From the NCBI RefSeq assembly GCF_947487605.1, contig NZ_CANKXK010000002.1, positions 248,001-312,000 of the forward strand: DNA of 64,000 nucleotides, read 5' to 3'. The translations under genes and the position numbers were made by a program. Origin of the DNA: an uncultured Algibacter sp. Lineage in GTDB: Bacteria > Bacteroidota > Bacteroidia > Flavobacteriales > Flavobacteriaceae. Shown here piece by piece: positions 9,249 to 17,558 of this stretch (its first letter is position 1; the number at the start of each line of letters is the position of its first letter). Below the pieces are notes generated by a model that saw only the letters and a list, made by a program, of their open reading frames with translations, was not told the origin of the DNA and ran no database searches.

Positions 9249-9284
9249 AAGCCTTGTAGATTTATAGTTTACAAGGCTTTTTTA
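9249..9284 (+). terminator. Intrinsic terminator after the CAT tRNA
   Basis: Perfect 10-bp stem AAGCCTTGTA/TACAAGGCTT with an 11-nt loop, followed by a T run, directly downstream of the tRNA. Confidence 0.85.
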
Positions 9285-9543
9285 TTGTTGATTTATTTTC
9301 TCAAAAAATATCTTATATTTATCCTAAATAAATAGCTTTATTTTTTCTCCCCTAAAAAAAGAATCTTTTTTAATAGCAAACAGAAGGATACTTAATATTA
9401 ATTTAATTGATATGTATTAATTAAATGATATATTTGTTAAGTAATTGTAAAAAAAGAGGGATTACTTTTTTATCAAGACAAATCTTTTTGTTGAATAATG
9501 TTGTTTTATAAAAAAATGACCATTAACATTAATAAAATCGCAT

Positions 9544-9574
9544 TTCGTCGATAATTGATGTTTTTTTGTCGATG
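9544..9574 (+). promoter_or_regulatory. 21-bp-phased direct repeat, LytTR-like candidate operator
   Basis: GTCGAT occurs at 9547-9552 and again at 9568-9573, each preceded by TTTC or TTTT, so the repeat is TTT(C/T)GTCGAT with a period of exactly 21 bp (two helical turns). LytTR-family response regulators bind 9-10-bp direct repeats with 12-bp gaps, which gives the same period. It lies about 50 bp upstream of the -7 box, a normal activator position. The regulator assignment is an inference from geometry. Confidence 0.45.
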
Positions 9575-9624
9575 TTTTTTTTATGAAAAGCGATGAGATT
9601 TTTTAGTTAGACCGCTTTTTTTTA

Positions 9625-9632
9625 TACTTTTG
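9625..9632 (+). promoter_or_regulatory. -7 box of the PID-CTERM gene
   Basis: TACTTTTG followed by 7 nt and then the ATG at 9640. The leader would be only a few bases long. No clear TTTG is seen at the -33 position, consistent with dependence on an activator. Confidence 0.5.
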
Positions 9633-9639
9633 CTACCCC

Positions 9640-9894
9640 ATGACGCTACAAAATAAAAGAATATTTGCCTCAATCTTATTTGTATTAGTAAGATTTGTGT
9701 CTATCGCTCAATGTTCGGGTTGCCCAAATGGAAATCCTTGTGCGCCCTGTTGTACTTTACCAGGAGGCTGCGGAGGTGGACCACCACCACCACCACCAGG
9801 TTTGCCTATTGATAATCTTGTTATTGCTTTTTTGCTTTTAGGAATCTCTTATGGAGCCTATAAATATTACCAATTCGCTAAGAGAAGCAGTTAA
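9640..9894 (+). CDS. Small Cys-rich secreted protein with PID-CTERM-like C-terminal sorting tail
   Basis: 84 residues. Residues 1-24 form a signal peptide ending at Ala-Gln before Cys25. The mature core is only about 25 residues and has six cysteines in CSGC, PCAPCC and GGC contexts. Next come a glycine stretch, six prolines, GLPIDNLVIAFLLLGISYGA (a PID motif followed by a hydrophobic helix) and a basic end KYYQFAKRSS. This tripartite tail is the Flavobacteriia PID-CTERM sorting signal as I recall it. Function unknown; it is likely exported and held at the surface or processed. Its stop overlaps the convergent ribE stop by 4 bp. Confidence 0.75.
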   Translation: MTLQNKRIFASILFVLVRFVSIAQCSGCPNGNPCAPCCTLPGGCGGGPPPPPPGLPIDNLVIAFLLLGISYGAYKYYQFAKRSS

Positions 9895-10481
9895 TTATTA
9901 AGTTGCTGTAACCTAACGACATACTTGCCAATCATATCAAATTCTAAATTAACAGTTGTTCCTATTTCAAATTGATTGAAATTGGTATGCTCAAAAGTGT
10001 AAGGTATAATAGCAACACTAAATGTGTTTATTCCAGAATTAATTACAGTTAGACTCGTGCCGTTAATTGTAATGGAGCCTTTTTCAATAGTTATATTATT
10101 GAGACTAGCATCATAGCTAAAGCTAAACAACCAGCTACCGTCAGTAGGTTTTATGTTTGTACAAGTAGCCACTTGATCGACATGTCCTTGTACAATATGG
10201 CCATCAAGTCTGTCGCCTAGTTTCATGGCGCGTTCTAAATTCACACCATCACCAATTTTTAAAAGGCCTAAATTGGTTTTATCTAAGGTTTCTTTTATTG
10301 CTGTAACAGTATACTCATCCGTATCAATCGAAACAACCGTTAAGCACACACCGTTGTGAGCTACGCTTTGGTCAATTTTCAATTCAGAAGCCATATCGCT
10401 TTTAATAGAAATATGAAGATTTTCCAATTCGTATTCCAATCGTGTTACAGTACCAATAGACTCAATAATTCCGGTAAACAT
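9891..10481 (-). CDS. ribE: Riboflavin synthase alpha chain
   Basis: 196 residues, typical for the family. It dismutates two 6,7-dimethyl-8-ribityllumazine molecules to riboflavin. Two tandem lumazine-binding barrels are visible: the first opens with MFTGIIESIGTV and includes AHNGVCLTVV; the second includes DGHIVQGHVDQVA and GSITINGTSLTV. The usual EALRRT segment is present as a diverged ERAMKLGDRLDGHIV. Single gene on this strand, divergent from pdxA with 65 bp between the starts. Confidence 0.96.
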   Translation of the reverse strand: MFTGIIESIGTVTRLEYELENLHISIKSDMASELKIDQSVAHNGVCLTVVSIDTDEYTVTAIKETLDKTNLGLLKIGDGVNLERAMKLGDRLDGHIVQGHVDQVATCTNIKPTDGSWLFSFSYDASLNNITIEKGSITINGTSLTVINSGINTFSVAIIPYTFEHTNFNQFEIGTTVNLEFDMIGKYVVRLQQLNN

Positions 10482-10502
10482 ATTATTATCTGTTTATTTG
10501 GT

Positions 10503-10510
10503 TAAATTTG
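10503..10510 (+). promoter_or_regulatory. -7 box of pdxA; fixes the start codon
   Basis: TAAATTTG matches the consensus. It overlaps the TTG at 10508 that would be the longest-frame start of pdxA, so that codon cannot be in the mRNA. The ATG at 10547 is therefore the likely start. Confidence 0.6.
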
Positions 10511-10546
10511 CCACATCAAAATTACAAACAAAACTTATCATTTTTA

Positions 10547-11608
10547 ATGGAGAAAGCAGAAAATATTATTGTAGGAATATCTATAGGCGATTTAAATGGT
10601 ATTGGTGGCGAAATAGTTTTAAAAACTTTTGAAGACCAACGAAGCTTAGAATTTTGCACCCCAGTAATTTTTGCTTCAATAAAAACGATGACCTTTTTAA
10701 AGCGCCATTTTAAATCTGAAATTAATTTTAACAGCATAAATGCTATAGAGCAATTAGTTCAAGGGAAAGTGAATGTACTTAATTGTTGGAAAGAACCTGT
10801 TAGTATAGATTTTGGCAAAGAGGACACTAAAATTGGTGAATATGCTATAAAGTCTTTAGAGTTTGCCACGAAAGCCCTTAAAAATAAAGAGATTGATGTG
10901 CTTGTAACAGCCCCAATTAATAAACACAATATACAATCTAAAAAGTTTAATTTTCCTGGGCATACAGATTATTTAGCAGAACAATTAGAAGGAGAAAGCT
11001 TAATGTTTATGGTTACCGATACTTTACGAGTTGGATTGTTAACAGACCATGTTCCTGTTAAAGATGTTTCACATCACATCACAGAAGATCTTATAGACAG
11101 AAAACTTGACATTGTCTATAAGTCACTTCAAAAGGATTTTAGAATTAGAAGACCTAAAATAGCAGTACTTGGTATTAATCCGCATACTGGAGATAATGGC
11201 GTTATAGGAAATGAAGATGATGATGTTATGAGACCAGCGTTGAAAAAAATTCAGGAATCAGGAAAATTAGTTTACGGACCATATGCTGCAGACAGTTTTT
11301 TTGGTTCCAATAACTATAAAAATTTTGATGCCGTTATCGCTTCATATCACGACCAAGGTTTAATCCCATTTAAAACACTCTCATTTGGTCAAGGAGTTAA
11401 TTTTACAGGAGGTCTTAATAGAGTTCGTACTTCTCCAGATCATGGCACTGCTTACGAAATTGCAGGAAAAGGAATTGCAGACGAAAACTCCTTTAAAGAA
11501 GCTGTTTTTACCGCAATAAAAATATTTAAAAACAGATTTGATTTTGAGGAACTTACTTCAAATCCGTTAAAAAAAGCACCAAGAAATATACGCAAAGAAA
11601 ACCGGTAA
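10547..11608 (+). CDS. pdxA: 4-hydroxythreonine-4-phosphate dehydrogenase
   Basis: 353 residues from the ATG at 10547; the frame is open back to 10508 but the predicted promoter covers that point. PdxA oxidises 4-phosphohydroxy-L-threonine in the DXP-dependent route to pyridoxal phosphate. Motifs: VGISIGDLNGIGGEI at the start, TAPINKHNIQS, FPGHTDYLAEQL, LLTDHVPVKDVSHHIT, the metal-binding His residues (GHTDY, DHVP, SYHDQG), and FGQGVNFTGGLNRVRTSPDHGTA at the C-terminal side. The Flavobacteriia copy is slightly longer than the E. coli one. The gap to the DUF177 gene has its own -7 box. Confidence 0.95.
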   Translation: MEKAENIIVGISIGDLNGIGGEIVLKTFEDQRSLEFCTPVIFASIKTMTFLKRHFKSEINFNSINAIEQLVQGKVNVLNCWKEPVSIDFGKEDTKIGEYAIKSLEFATKALKNKEIDVLVTAPINKHNIQSKKFNFPGHTDYLAEQLEGESLMFMVTDTLRVGLLTDHVPVKDVSHHITEDLIDRKLDIVYKSLQKDFRIRRPKIAVLGINPHTGDNGVIGNEDDDVMRPALKKIQESGKLVYGPYAADSFFGSNNYKNFDAVIASYHDQGLIPFKTLSFGQGVNFTGGLNRVRTSPDHGTAYEIAGKGIADENSFKEAVFTAIKIFKNRFDFEELTSNPLKKAPRNIRKENR

Positions 11609-11672
11609 ATAGAGGCTTAAAAGATATAAACAAAAAAATGTTTATAAGTAATGTATCGTAAATAAAAATTTA

Positions 11673-11680
11673 TATATTTG
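11673..11680 (+). promoter_or_regulatory. -7 box of the DUF177-rpmF transcript
   Basis: TATATTTG, 19 bp before the ATG at 11700. Initiation a few bases downstream gives a short leader. Confidence 0.6.
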
Positions 11681-11699
11681 CAGGCTCAAAATAGATGTG

Positions 11700-12242
11700 A
11701 TGAAGAAGGCATTGAAAGAGTTTACAATTCCATTTGTAGGGCTTAAAGAAGCGACACATTATTTTGAGTATAAGATAAAACAATCGTTCTTTGAACATTT
11801 TGAGTATGAAGACTTTAACAATGTAGAAGTTAATGTAAAAGTTGCTTTAATAAAAAAATCAACTTTATTAGAACTGCATTTTAAAGTATCTGGAGCAGTT
11901 AATATTAATTGTGATGTAACTAACGAACCGTATAATCAAAACATAGAAAATGAGTTTGATTTGGTTGTAAAGTTTGGCGATCAATATAATGATGACAATA
12001 TAGATATTCTTATTGTGCCACATGGTACTTACGAAATCAATATTCAGCAATATATTTATGAACTGATTATTTTAGCAGTACCAATTAAGAGAATTCATCC
12101 TGGTGTTGAAGATGGCACCTTGGATTCAGACATACTTGAAAAATTAGAAGAATTAAGCCCAAAGCTTAAAGAAAATAGAGAAACCAAAGAAGATATAGAT
12201 CCTCGATGGGATACATTAAAAAAATTATTAACGGATAAATAA
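11700..12242 (+). CDS. DUF177 (YceD/YlbN-type) 23S rRNA accumulation protein
   Basis: 180 residues from ATG 11700; an in-frame GTG immediately precedes it. The family is recognised by position directly before rpmF, by size and by a central CDVTNEPYNQNIENEFDLVVKF segment (usually C-x-R-C-L; here only one Cys remains) and the acidic C-terminal half with DILEKLEELSPK and IDPRWDTLKKL, typical of DUF177. In E. coli and plants, YceD homologues are needed for normal 23S rRNA or L32-containing particles. Same strand as rpmF, 9 bp apart. Confidence 0.85.
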   Translation: MKKALKEFTIPFVGLKEATHYFEYKIKQSFFEHFEYEDFNNVEVNVKVALIKKSTLLELHFKVSGAVNINCDVTNEPYNQNIENEFDLVVKFGDQYNDDNIDILIVPHGTYEINIQQYIYELIILAVPIKRIHPGVEDGTLDSDILEKLEELSPKLKENRETKEDIDPRWDTLKKLLTDK

Positions 12243-12251
12243 AGACATAAA

Positions 12252-12455
12252 ATGGCACATCCTAAAAGAAAAATCTCGAAAACAAGAAGAGATAAGAGAA
12301 GAACACATTATAAAGCAACTGCGCCACAGATTGCAACATGTCCTACAACAGGAGAGGCTCATTTATACCATAGAGCGCATTGGCACGAAGGGAAGTTGTA
12401 TTACAGAGGTCAAGTATTAATTGACAATTCTGAAGAAATAGAGAATTTAGCATAA
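12252..12455 (+). CDS. rpmF: 50S ribosomal protein L32
   Basis: 67 residues. The N-terminus [20 protein letters not shown] is the L32 signature, followed by [25 protein letters not shown]. Only one Cys remains of the zinc ribbon, so this looks like a zinc-independent form. Cotranscribed with the DUF177 gene; a strong terminator follows at 12477. Confidence 0.97.
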   Translation: MAHPKRKISKTRRDKRRTHYKATAPQIATCPTTGEAHLYHRAHWHEGKLYYRGQVLIDNSEEIENLA

Positions 12456-12476
12456 TTATTATGCAAGCATATTACA

Positions 12477-12504
12477 AAACGCTCACATGTGAGCGTTTTT
12501 TTTA
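12477..12504 (+). terminator. Intrinsic terminator after rpmF
   Basis: A 24-nt perfect palindrome (AAAACGCTCAC pairing with GTGAGCGTTTT around a central AT) runs into a T tract. It separates the DUF177-rpmF transcript from fabH. Confidence 0.9.
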
Positions 12505-12634
12505 TGAACAAATTTTCAAAAAGACAAAAACGCATAATTTTGCGTATTATTACGTTAAAATTTAGTAGTTTTCACAAAAATTTGGGCAGTCTAGCCCAAT
12601 TTTTATGATTTTTTGGTCAAATTAACTATAAGTT

Positions 12635-13627
12635 ATGAGTAAAATCTCAGCGGCAATTACAGCTGTAGGCGCTTATGTGCCAGAATATATATTAACCAAT
12701 CAAATACTTGAAACGATGGTTGATACTAACGACGAATGGATTACTTCTCGTACGGGAATTAAAGAGCGTCGAATCCTAAAAGATGAAGGCAAGGGAACTT
12801 CTTTCTTAGCAATTCAAGCAGCAAAAAATCTTATAAATAAAAAGGGAATTGACCCTAAAGATATAGAATTGGTTATTGTGGCTACTGCTACACCAGATAT
12901 GAAGGCAGCCTCAACTGCTTCCTATACTGCTTCAGAAATTGGAGCTACAAATGCATTTTCATTTGATATGGATGCCGCGTGTTCAAGTTTTTTATATGGT
13001 ATGTCTGTAGCTGCTAGTTATATCGAATCTGGCAGGTATAAAAATGTATTGCTTATTGGAGCAGATAAGATGTCATCTATAATTAATTATAAGGATAGAG
13101 CAACATGTATTATTTTTGGAGATGGAGCAGGAGCTGTTTTATTCGAGCCTAATACTGAAAATTTAGGATTCCAAGATGAGTATTTAAGAAGTGATGGTAC
13201 AGGAAGAGAGTTTTTACAAGCTACATACGGTGGGTCTTCATTTCCCATTACACATGAAGCCATGGACGAAGGAGGTCAATACGCTTTTCAAGAAGGAAGA
13301 ACTGTTTTTAAAAATGCTGTTTTTAATATGGCAGATGCCGCAGTTAAAATATTAGAACGTAATAACTTAACCAAAGATGACGTGAATTGGCTAGTTGCTC
13401 ATCAAGCAAACAAACGAATTATTGATGCAACAGCACAACGTATAGAACTAGAAGAAGAAAAGGTAATGTTGAACATACATAAGTATGGTAATACCACATC
13501 GGCTACTTTACCATTACTTTTAAGTGATTATGAATCTCAACTAAAAAAGGGCGATAATTTAATATTTGCTGCTTTTGGAGGAGGATTCAATTGGGGTTCC
13601 ATTTATTTAAAATGGGCATATAATTAA
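12635..13627 (+). CDS. fabH: Beta-ketoacyl-ACP synthase III
   Basis: 330 residues, standard FabH. It condenses acetyl-CoA (or a branched starter) with malonyl-ACP to begin fatty-acid synthesis. Triad residues are visible: Cys in DMDAACSSFLYGM, His in WLVAHQANKRI and Asn in KYGNTTSATLPLLL. N-terminal GAYVPEYILTN and DEWITSRTGIKERR are typical. Followed at 31 bp by accB, so starter condensation and malonyl-CoA production are grouped. An rpmF terminator lies upstream, so fabH needs its own promoter within 12505-12634, where I see no perfect box. Confidence 0.96.
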   Translation: MSKISAAITAVGAYVPEYILTNQILETMVDTNDEWITSRTGIKERRILKDEGKGTSFLAIQAAKNLINKKGIDPKDIELVIVATATPDMKAASTASYTASEIGATNAFSFDMDAACSSFLYGMSVAASYIESGRYKNVLLIGADKMSSIINYKDRATCIIFGDGAGAVLFEPNTENLGFQDEYLRSDGTGREFLQATYGGSSFPITHEAMDEGGQYAFQEGRTVFKNAVFNMADAAVKILERNNLTKDDVNWLVAHQANKRIIDATAQRIELEEEKVMLNIHKYGNTTSATLPLLLSDYESQLKKGDNLIFAAFGGGFNWGSIYLKWAYN

Positions 13628-13658
13628 TTTAACTAACCATTAACTAATTAGCATAATT

Positions 13659-14138
13659 ATGGATATTAAAGAGATTCAAAACTTAATCAAGTTTGTCGCA
13701 AAATCTGGGGCAAGTGAAGTTAAATTAGAGATGGATGATATTAAAATCACCATAAAAACAGGATCTGATTCAGAAACAACAATCCTTCATCAAGCTCCCG
13801 TAGCTCAGATGCCACAAATAGCAGCACCAGCGCCTGTAGCAGCAGCACCTGAAGCAGCACCAGCATCGCCTGCAGCTAGCGGACAAGACGATTCAAAATA
13901 TATTACAATTAAGTCACCAATCATTGGTACTTTTTACAGAAAACCAGCTCCCGATAAACCTTTATTTGTTGAGGTAGGGCAAACTATAGGCGAAGGTGAT
14001 GTGTTATGCGTTATTGAAGCTATGAAACTTTTCAATGAAATTGAATCTGAAGTTTCAGGTAAGATAGTTAAAGTATTGGTTGATGATTCTTCTCCAGTAG
14101 AGTTCGATCAGCCTTTATTTTTAGTAGATCCATCTTAA
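13659..14138 (+). CDS. accB: Biotin carboxyl carrier protein of acetyl-CoA carboxylase
   Basis: 159 residues. An N-terminal MDIKEIQNLIKFVAKSGASEVKLE helix pair is joined by an Ala/Pro-rich linker (near 45-75) to a C-terminal biotinyl domain with IKSPIIGTFYRKPAPD, the thumb typical of BCCP. The biotin acceptor is the Lys in CVIEAMKLFNEIE. It carries CO2 from AccC to the carboxyltransferase. A terminator-like hairpin lies between it and accC. Confidence 0.97.
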   Translation: MDIKEIQNLIKFVAKSGASEVKLEMDDIKITIKTGSDSETTILHQAPVAQMPQIAAPAPVAAAPEAAPASPAASGQDDSKYITIKSPIIGTFYRKPAPDKPLFVEVGQTIGEGDVLCVIEAMKLFNEIESEVSGKIVKVLVDDSSPVEFDQPLFLVDPS

Positions 14139-14161
14139 TATAAATCCCAATTTTCAATTCC

Positions 14162-14197
14162 CAAATTCCAGTATATAGATTTTGGAATTTGTTTTTT
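14162..14197 (+). terminator. Terminator-like hairpin between accB and accC
   Basis: CAAATTCCA (14162-14170) pairs perfectly with TGGAATTTG (14183-14191) across a 12-nt loop, followed by six Ts. The stem is AT-rich, so it may be only partly effective. Its place inside the acc operon makes it a possible attenuator; it may instead be a copy of the CAAATTCCA-type intergenic repeats seen in flavobacterial genomes. Confidence 0.5.
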
Positions 14198-14221
14198 GAA
14201 TATTGAAAATTTGAAGAATTT

Positions 14222-15574
14222 ATGTTTAAAAAAATATTAATAGCCAATAGGGGAGAAATAGCACTACGTGTTATAAGAACCTGTAAAGAAATGGGCATAA
14301 AAACAGTGGCTGTATATTCCACTGTTGATGCAGAAAGTCTACACGTTAAGTTTGCAGATGAGGCCGTTTGTATTGGGCCAGCTGCAAGTAGCGAATCTTA
14401 TTTAAAAATGTCAAACGTTATATCTGCTGCAGAAATTACTAATGCAGATGCGATTCATCCAGGATACGGATTTCTATCAGAAAACGCCAAGTTTTCAAAA
14501 ATATGCGAAGAGCACGGAATAAAATTCATAGGTGCTTCCGCAGAAATGATTGATAGAATGGGAGACAAAGCTAATGCTAAAGAAACCATGAAAGCGGCAG
14601 GTGTACCATGTGTACCAGGTAGTGACGGAATTATTAAAGATTTTGCTGAGTGCGAAAAATTAGCGAAAGAAACAGGTTACCCAGTAATGCTTAAAGCTTC
14701 TGCAGGAGGTGGAGGCAAAGGTATGCGTGGCGTTTTTAAACCAGAGAATCTTAAAGATGCATGGGATTCTGCAAGACAAGAATCTAAAGCAGCCTTTGGA
14801 AATGATGACATGTATATGGAGAAGCTTATTGAAGAGCCAAGACATATCGAAATTCAAATAGTTGGAGATTCTCGCGGTAAAGCATGTCATTTATCAGAAA
14901 GAGATTGCTCAGTACAACGTCGCCATCAAAAGCTAACCGAAGAAACACCATCACCATTTATGACGGATGCGCTTCGAAAAAAAATGGGAGAAGCCGCAGT
15001 AAAAGCTGCAGAATATATAAAATATGAAGGCGCTGGAACTGTCGAGTTTTTAGTTGACAAGCACCGTAATTTCTATTTTATGGAAATGAATACGCGTATT
15101 CAAGTAGAGCACCCTATTACCGAGCAGGTTATAGACTTCGATTTAATACGTGAACAAATATTAGTAGCTGCAGGTGTTCCAATTTCTGGAAAGCATTATA
15201 CACCAAAATTACACTCTATTGAGTGTCGTATTAATGCCGAAGACCCTTATAATGGGTTTAGACCATCTCCAGGTGTTATCCATACATTACATGCTCCAGG
15301 AGGTCATGGTATTCGTTTAGATACTCATGTTTACGCAGGGTATGCAATTCCACCTAATTATGACTCTATGATTGCCAAGTTAATAACCACAGCGCAAACT
15401 AGAGAAGAGGCTATAAATAAAATGAAGCGTGCTTTAGATGAGTTTGTAATAGAAGGGATTAAAACTACCATTCCTTTTCACAGACAACTCATGGATCATC
15501 CAGATTATTTGGCAGGTAATTATACCACGAAATTTATGGAAGATTTCAAGATGAAACCACAAACAGAAGATTAA
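14222..15574 (+). CDS. accC: Biotin carboxylase subunit of acetyl-CoA carboxylase
   Basis: 450 residues, the usual AccC length. It carboxylates biotin on AccB with ATP and bicarbonate. Landmarks: [22 protein letters not shown] at the N-terminus, [11 protein letters not shown], the ATP-grasp glycine loop [40 protein letters not shown], and [16 protein letters not shown] followed by the catalytic Arg region ECRINAEDP. The strong terminator at 15581 ends the fabH-accB-accC run; accA and accD are elsewhere. Confidence 0.98.
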   Translation: MFKKILIANRGEIALRVIRTCKEMGIKTVAVYSTVDAESLHVKFADEAVCIGPAASSESYLKMSNVISAAEITNADAIHPGYGFLSENAKFSKICEEHGIKFIGASAEMIDRMGDKANAKETMKAAGVPCVPGSDGIIKDFAECEKLAKETGYPVMLKASAGGGGKGMRGVFKPENLKDAWDSARQESKAAFGNDDMYMEKLIEEPRHIEIQIVGDSRGKACHLSERDCSVQRRHQKLTEETPSPFMTDALRKKMGEAAVKAAEYIKYEGAGTVEFLVDKHRNFYFMEMNTRIQVEHPITEQVIDFDLIREQILVAAGVPISGKHYTPKLHSIECRINAEDPYNGFRPSPGVIHTLHAPGGHGIRLDTHVYAGYAIPPNYDSMIAKLITTAQTREEAINKMKRALDEFVIEGIKTTIPFHRQLMDHPDYLAGNYTTKFMEDFKMKPQTED

Positions 15575-15580
15575 ACAAGA

Positions 15581-15608
15581 ACTCCGGAAGTAATTTCGGA
15601 GTTTTTTT
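15581..15608 (+). terminator. Intrinsic terminator after accC
   Basis: ACTCCG pairs with CGGAGT over a short loop, followed by seven Ts. Confidence 0.85.
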
Positions 15609-15610
15609 AT

Positions 15611-15778
15611 GGTGTTACCACGCCCAAAAGCGCGGTCAGGCTATCCATTATATCTTTCTTGTGCTTAACTTGTTTCAGTATCTTATCAAGTATTTTCTAT
15701 ATACCAAATAATAGTTCAACATTAAACTTTAGGTTAAGCACAAAAAAGGATGCCATTTCTATCCTTAACACAGTGTAG
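15611..15778. repeat. Dispersed Flavobacteriaceae intergenic element with internal inverted repeat
   Basis: The stretch opens with GTGTTACCACGCCCAAAAGC and GCGGTCAGGCTATCC and closes with AAAAAAGGATGCC and TTCTATCCTTAACAC. I recall this frame from many flavobacterial intergenic regions. Between the two conserved ends, TTGTGCTTAAC (15659-15669) and GTTAAGCACAA (15733-15743) form a perfect 11-bp inverted repeat. It contains no coding frame. A shared ACCAC... box links it to the element at 60732. Confidence 0.5.
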
Positions 15779-15808
15779 AACTTCAATTTAAAATTTTAAC
15801 TTAGCTCA

Positions 15809-16921
15809 ATGAACTTTTCATATTGGGAAATAAAAACATGGCTCTCAAAAACCAATTTCTGTATAGTTGGTAGTGGTATTGTTGGACTTAATTGCGCCCT
15901 ACATTTAAAAGAACGGTTTCCAAAAGCTAAGATTCTTATTTTAGAAAAAGGAATGCTGCCACAAGGAGCAAGCACAAAAAATGCAGGATTTGCTTGTTTT
16001 GGAAGCCTTAGCGAGATTTTAGATGATTTACAATCGCATTCTCAAGAAGAAGTAATAGAATTGGTTAAGAAGCGGTACAAGGGGTTAAAGTTGCTAAGAC
16101 AAACATTAGGCGATAAAGAAATAAATTATCAAAATAATGGTGGTTTTGAACTCTTTACCAAAGAGGATGTCGAGTTATTTGAAAGTTGCACGGAAAATAG
16201 AGAAGCAATTAATAAGATGCTATTTCCAATTTTTAAAGAAGATGTATTTAGTTTAAAAGAGAATGTTTTCAATTTTAAAAATATTAAAAACCAATATATT
16301 TTCAATGCTTTCGAAGGTCAATTAGATACGGGGAAAATGATGGAGGTTTTGCTACAAAAAGCGCAATTAAAAGGGATTAAAATTCTAAATAATATAGCCG
16401 TAGAAGAATTTATAGAGAATGGAGGTTCGGTAAAAATAAAAACGAATCAATTTGATTTTTCAACAACTAAGCTTCTAATTGCTACCAATGGCTTTGCATC
16501 ACAACTCATTGGTCAAAAAGTTAAACCAGCAAGAGCCCAAGTTTTAATAACAAAACCCATTCGAGATTTGCACATAAAAGGCACATTTCATTTAGATAAA
16601 GGGTATTATTATTTTAGAAATATTAATGATAGAATTTTATTGGGTGGAGCACGAAACATCGACTTTATTGGAGAAGAAACAGTAGAGTTTGGATTAACAG
16701 ACCTAATCCAAAACAAACTAGAAGCCCTTTTAAAAACTACAATTCTTCCAGAAACTCGTTTCGAAATAGATCATAGATGGAGTGGTATTATGGGAGTTGG
16801 TAGTAAAAAGGAAGCTGTTGTAAAGCAAATTAGTAATCATGTGTATTGTGGGGTACGACTAGGCGGTATGGGTGTTGCTATAGGTAGTTTGGTTGGTAAA
16901 GAATTAGCAGATTTAATATAA
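15809..16921 (+). CDS. FAD-dependent amine/glycine oxidase-type oxidoreductase (DAO family)
   Basis: 370 residues. A Rossmann FAD motif CIVGSGIVGLNCALHLKERFP lies near residues 18-38, with the acidic Glu in ILILEKG. KNAGFACFGSLSEI and a C-terminal RWSGIMGVGSKKEAVVKQI, GVRLGGMGVAIGSLVGKELADL match the DAO (FAD-dependent amino-acid or sarcosine oxidase) fold. Substrate unknown. Its stop overlaps the next ATG by one base (TAATG), so the two genes are translationally coupled. The start is supported by the repeat element ending at about 15778. Confidence 0.82.
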   Translation: MNFSYWEIKTWLSKTNFCIVGSGIVGLNCALHLKERFPKAKILILEKGMLPQGASTKNAGFACFGSLSEILDDLQSHSQEEVIELVKKRYKGLKLLRQTLGDKEINYQNNGGFELFTKEDVELFESCTENREAINKMLFPIFKEDVFSLKENVFNFKNIKNQYIFNAFEGQLDTGKMMEVLLQKAQLKGIKILNNIAVEEFIENGGSVKIKTNQFDFSTTKLLIATNGFASQLIGQKVKPARAQVLITKPIRDLHIKGTFHLDKGYYYFRNINDRILLGGARNIDFIGEETVEFGLTDLIQNKLEALLKTTILPETRFEIDHRWSGIMGVGSKKEAVVKQISNHVYCGVRLGGMGVAIGSLVGKELADLI

Positions 16922-17370
16922 TGTCTATAAAGCAAACATTATATAATCAATGTCTAGAGTTTATAGATAATCGTCTAGAAACGGTTCAAAATACCATTAA
17001 AGACGTTCAAAAATCCTTATTGTCTGAAACCAAAAGTAGCGCTGGCGATAAGCATGAAACAGGTCGAGCTATGTTGCAACTTGAACGTGAAAAAGCAGGC
17101 CACCAATTAGCAGAAATTACTAAAGTAAAAGAAACGCTTTCTAGAGTTAATATAGAAAAATCTTCTGAAATTATAGGCTTGGGTAGTGTTGTTTACACAT
17201 CTAGCACAAACTATTTTATCGCTATTAGTGCTGGAGAATTAATAGTTAATAACGAAACATTTTATGCCATTTCGCCAAGTACACCAATTGGACAATTATT
17301 AATTGGGAAACAAGCTAATGATGTCATTATTTTTAGGGAGCAGAAGTTTATTGTTAAGGAGTTGTTTTAG
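16921..17370 (+). CDS. GreA/GreB-family-like protein
   Basis: 149 residues. The N-terminal ~75 residues form a coiled-coil (LETVQNTIKDVQKSLLSETK, GDKHETGRAMLQLEREKAGHQLAEI), and the C-terminal ~70 residues resemble the Gre-factor/FKBP-like domain with IGLGSVVYTSS and PIGQLLIGKQANDVI (compare SPIGRALIGKKVGD of GreA). The acidic tip residues of real GreA are replaced, so it need not act on RNA polymerase. Databases often mislabel this family as 3-oxoacyl-ACP synthase; nothing here supports that. Coupled to the FAD oxidoreductase. Confidence 0.7.
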   Translation: MSIKQTLYNQCLEFIDNRLETVQNTIKDVQKSLLSETKSSAGDKHETGRAMLQLEREKAGHQLAEITKVKETLSRVNIEKSSEIIGLGSVVYTSSTNYFIAISAGELIVNNETFYAISPSTPIGQLLIGKQANDVIIFREQKFIVKELF

Positions 17371-17558
17371 TTGAGTTACTTTAAAACAGAAAGACAAAGA
17401 CATAATGCTTTAAAAAAATTATCTTTATGGGATAATAGTTGCAAAAAACTTATTATATCCTAACTATTTACAGCATACGAGTAATAAAAGTTACTATATA
17501 ACAATTTGCCATCAATTGGTAATCACATATGAAGAATAGGATAATATAATACCTAATT

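Larger units (their letters stand above)
9285..9639. other. Long AT-rich leader region of the PID-CTERM gene
   Basis: About 355 bp without a plausible gene. The left two thirds are featureless AT-rich sequence. The right third holds two direct repeats (9544-9574) and a -7 box (9625-9632), listed separately. The size of the region relative to an 84-codon gene suggests regulated expression. Confidence 0.5.

Noticed and set aside
10508-10546. pdxA start at the TTG 10508
   Set aside because: That codon is inside the predicted -7 box; ATG 10547 matches the family start.
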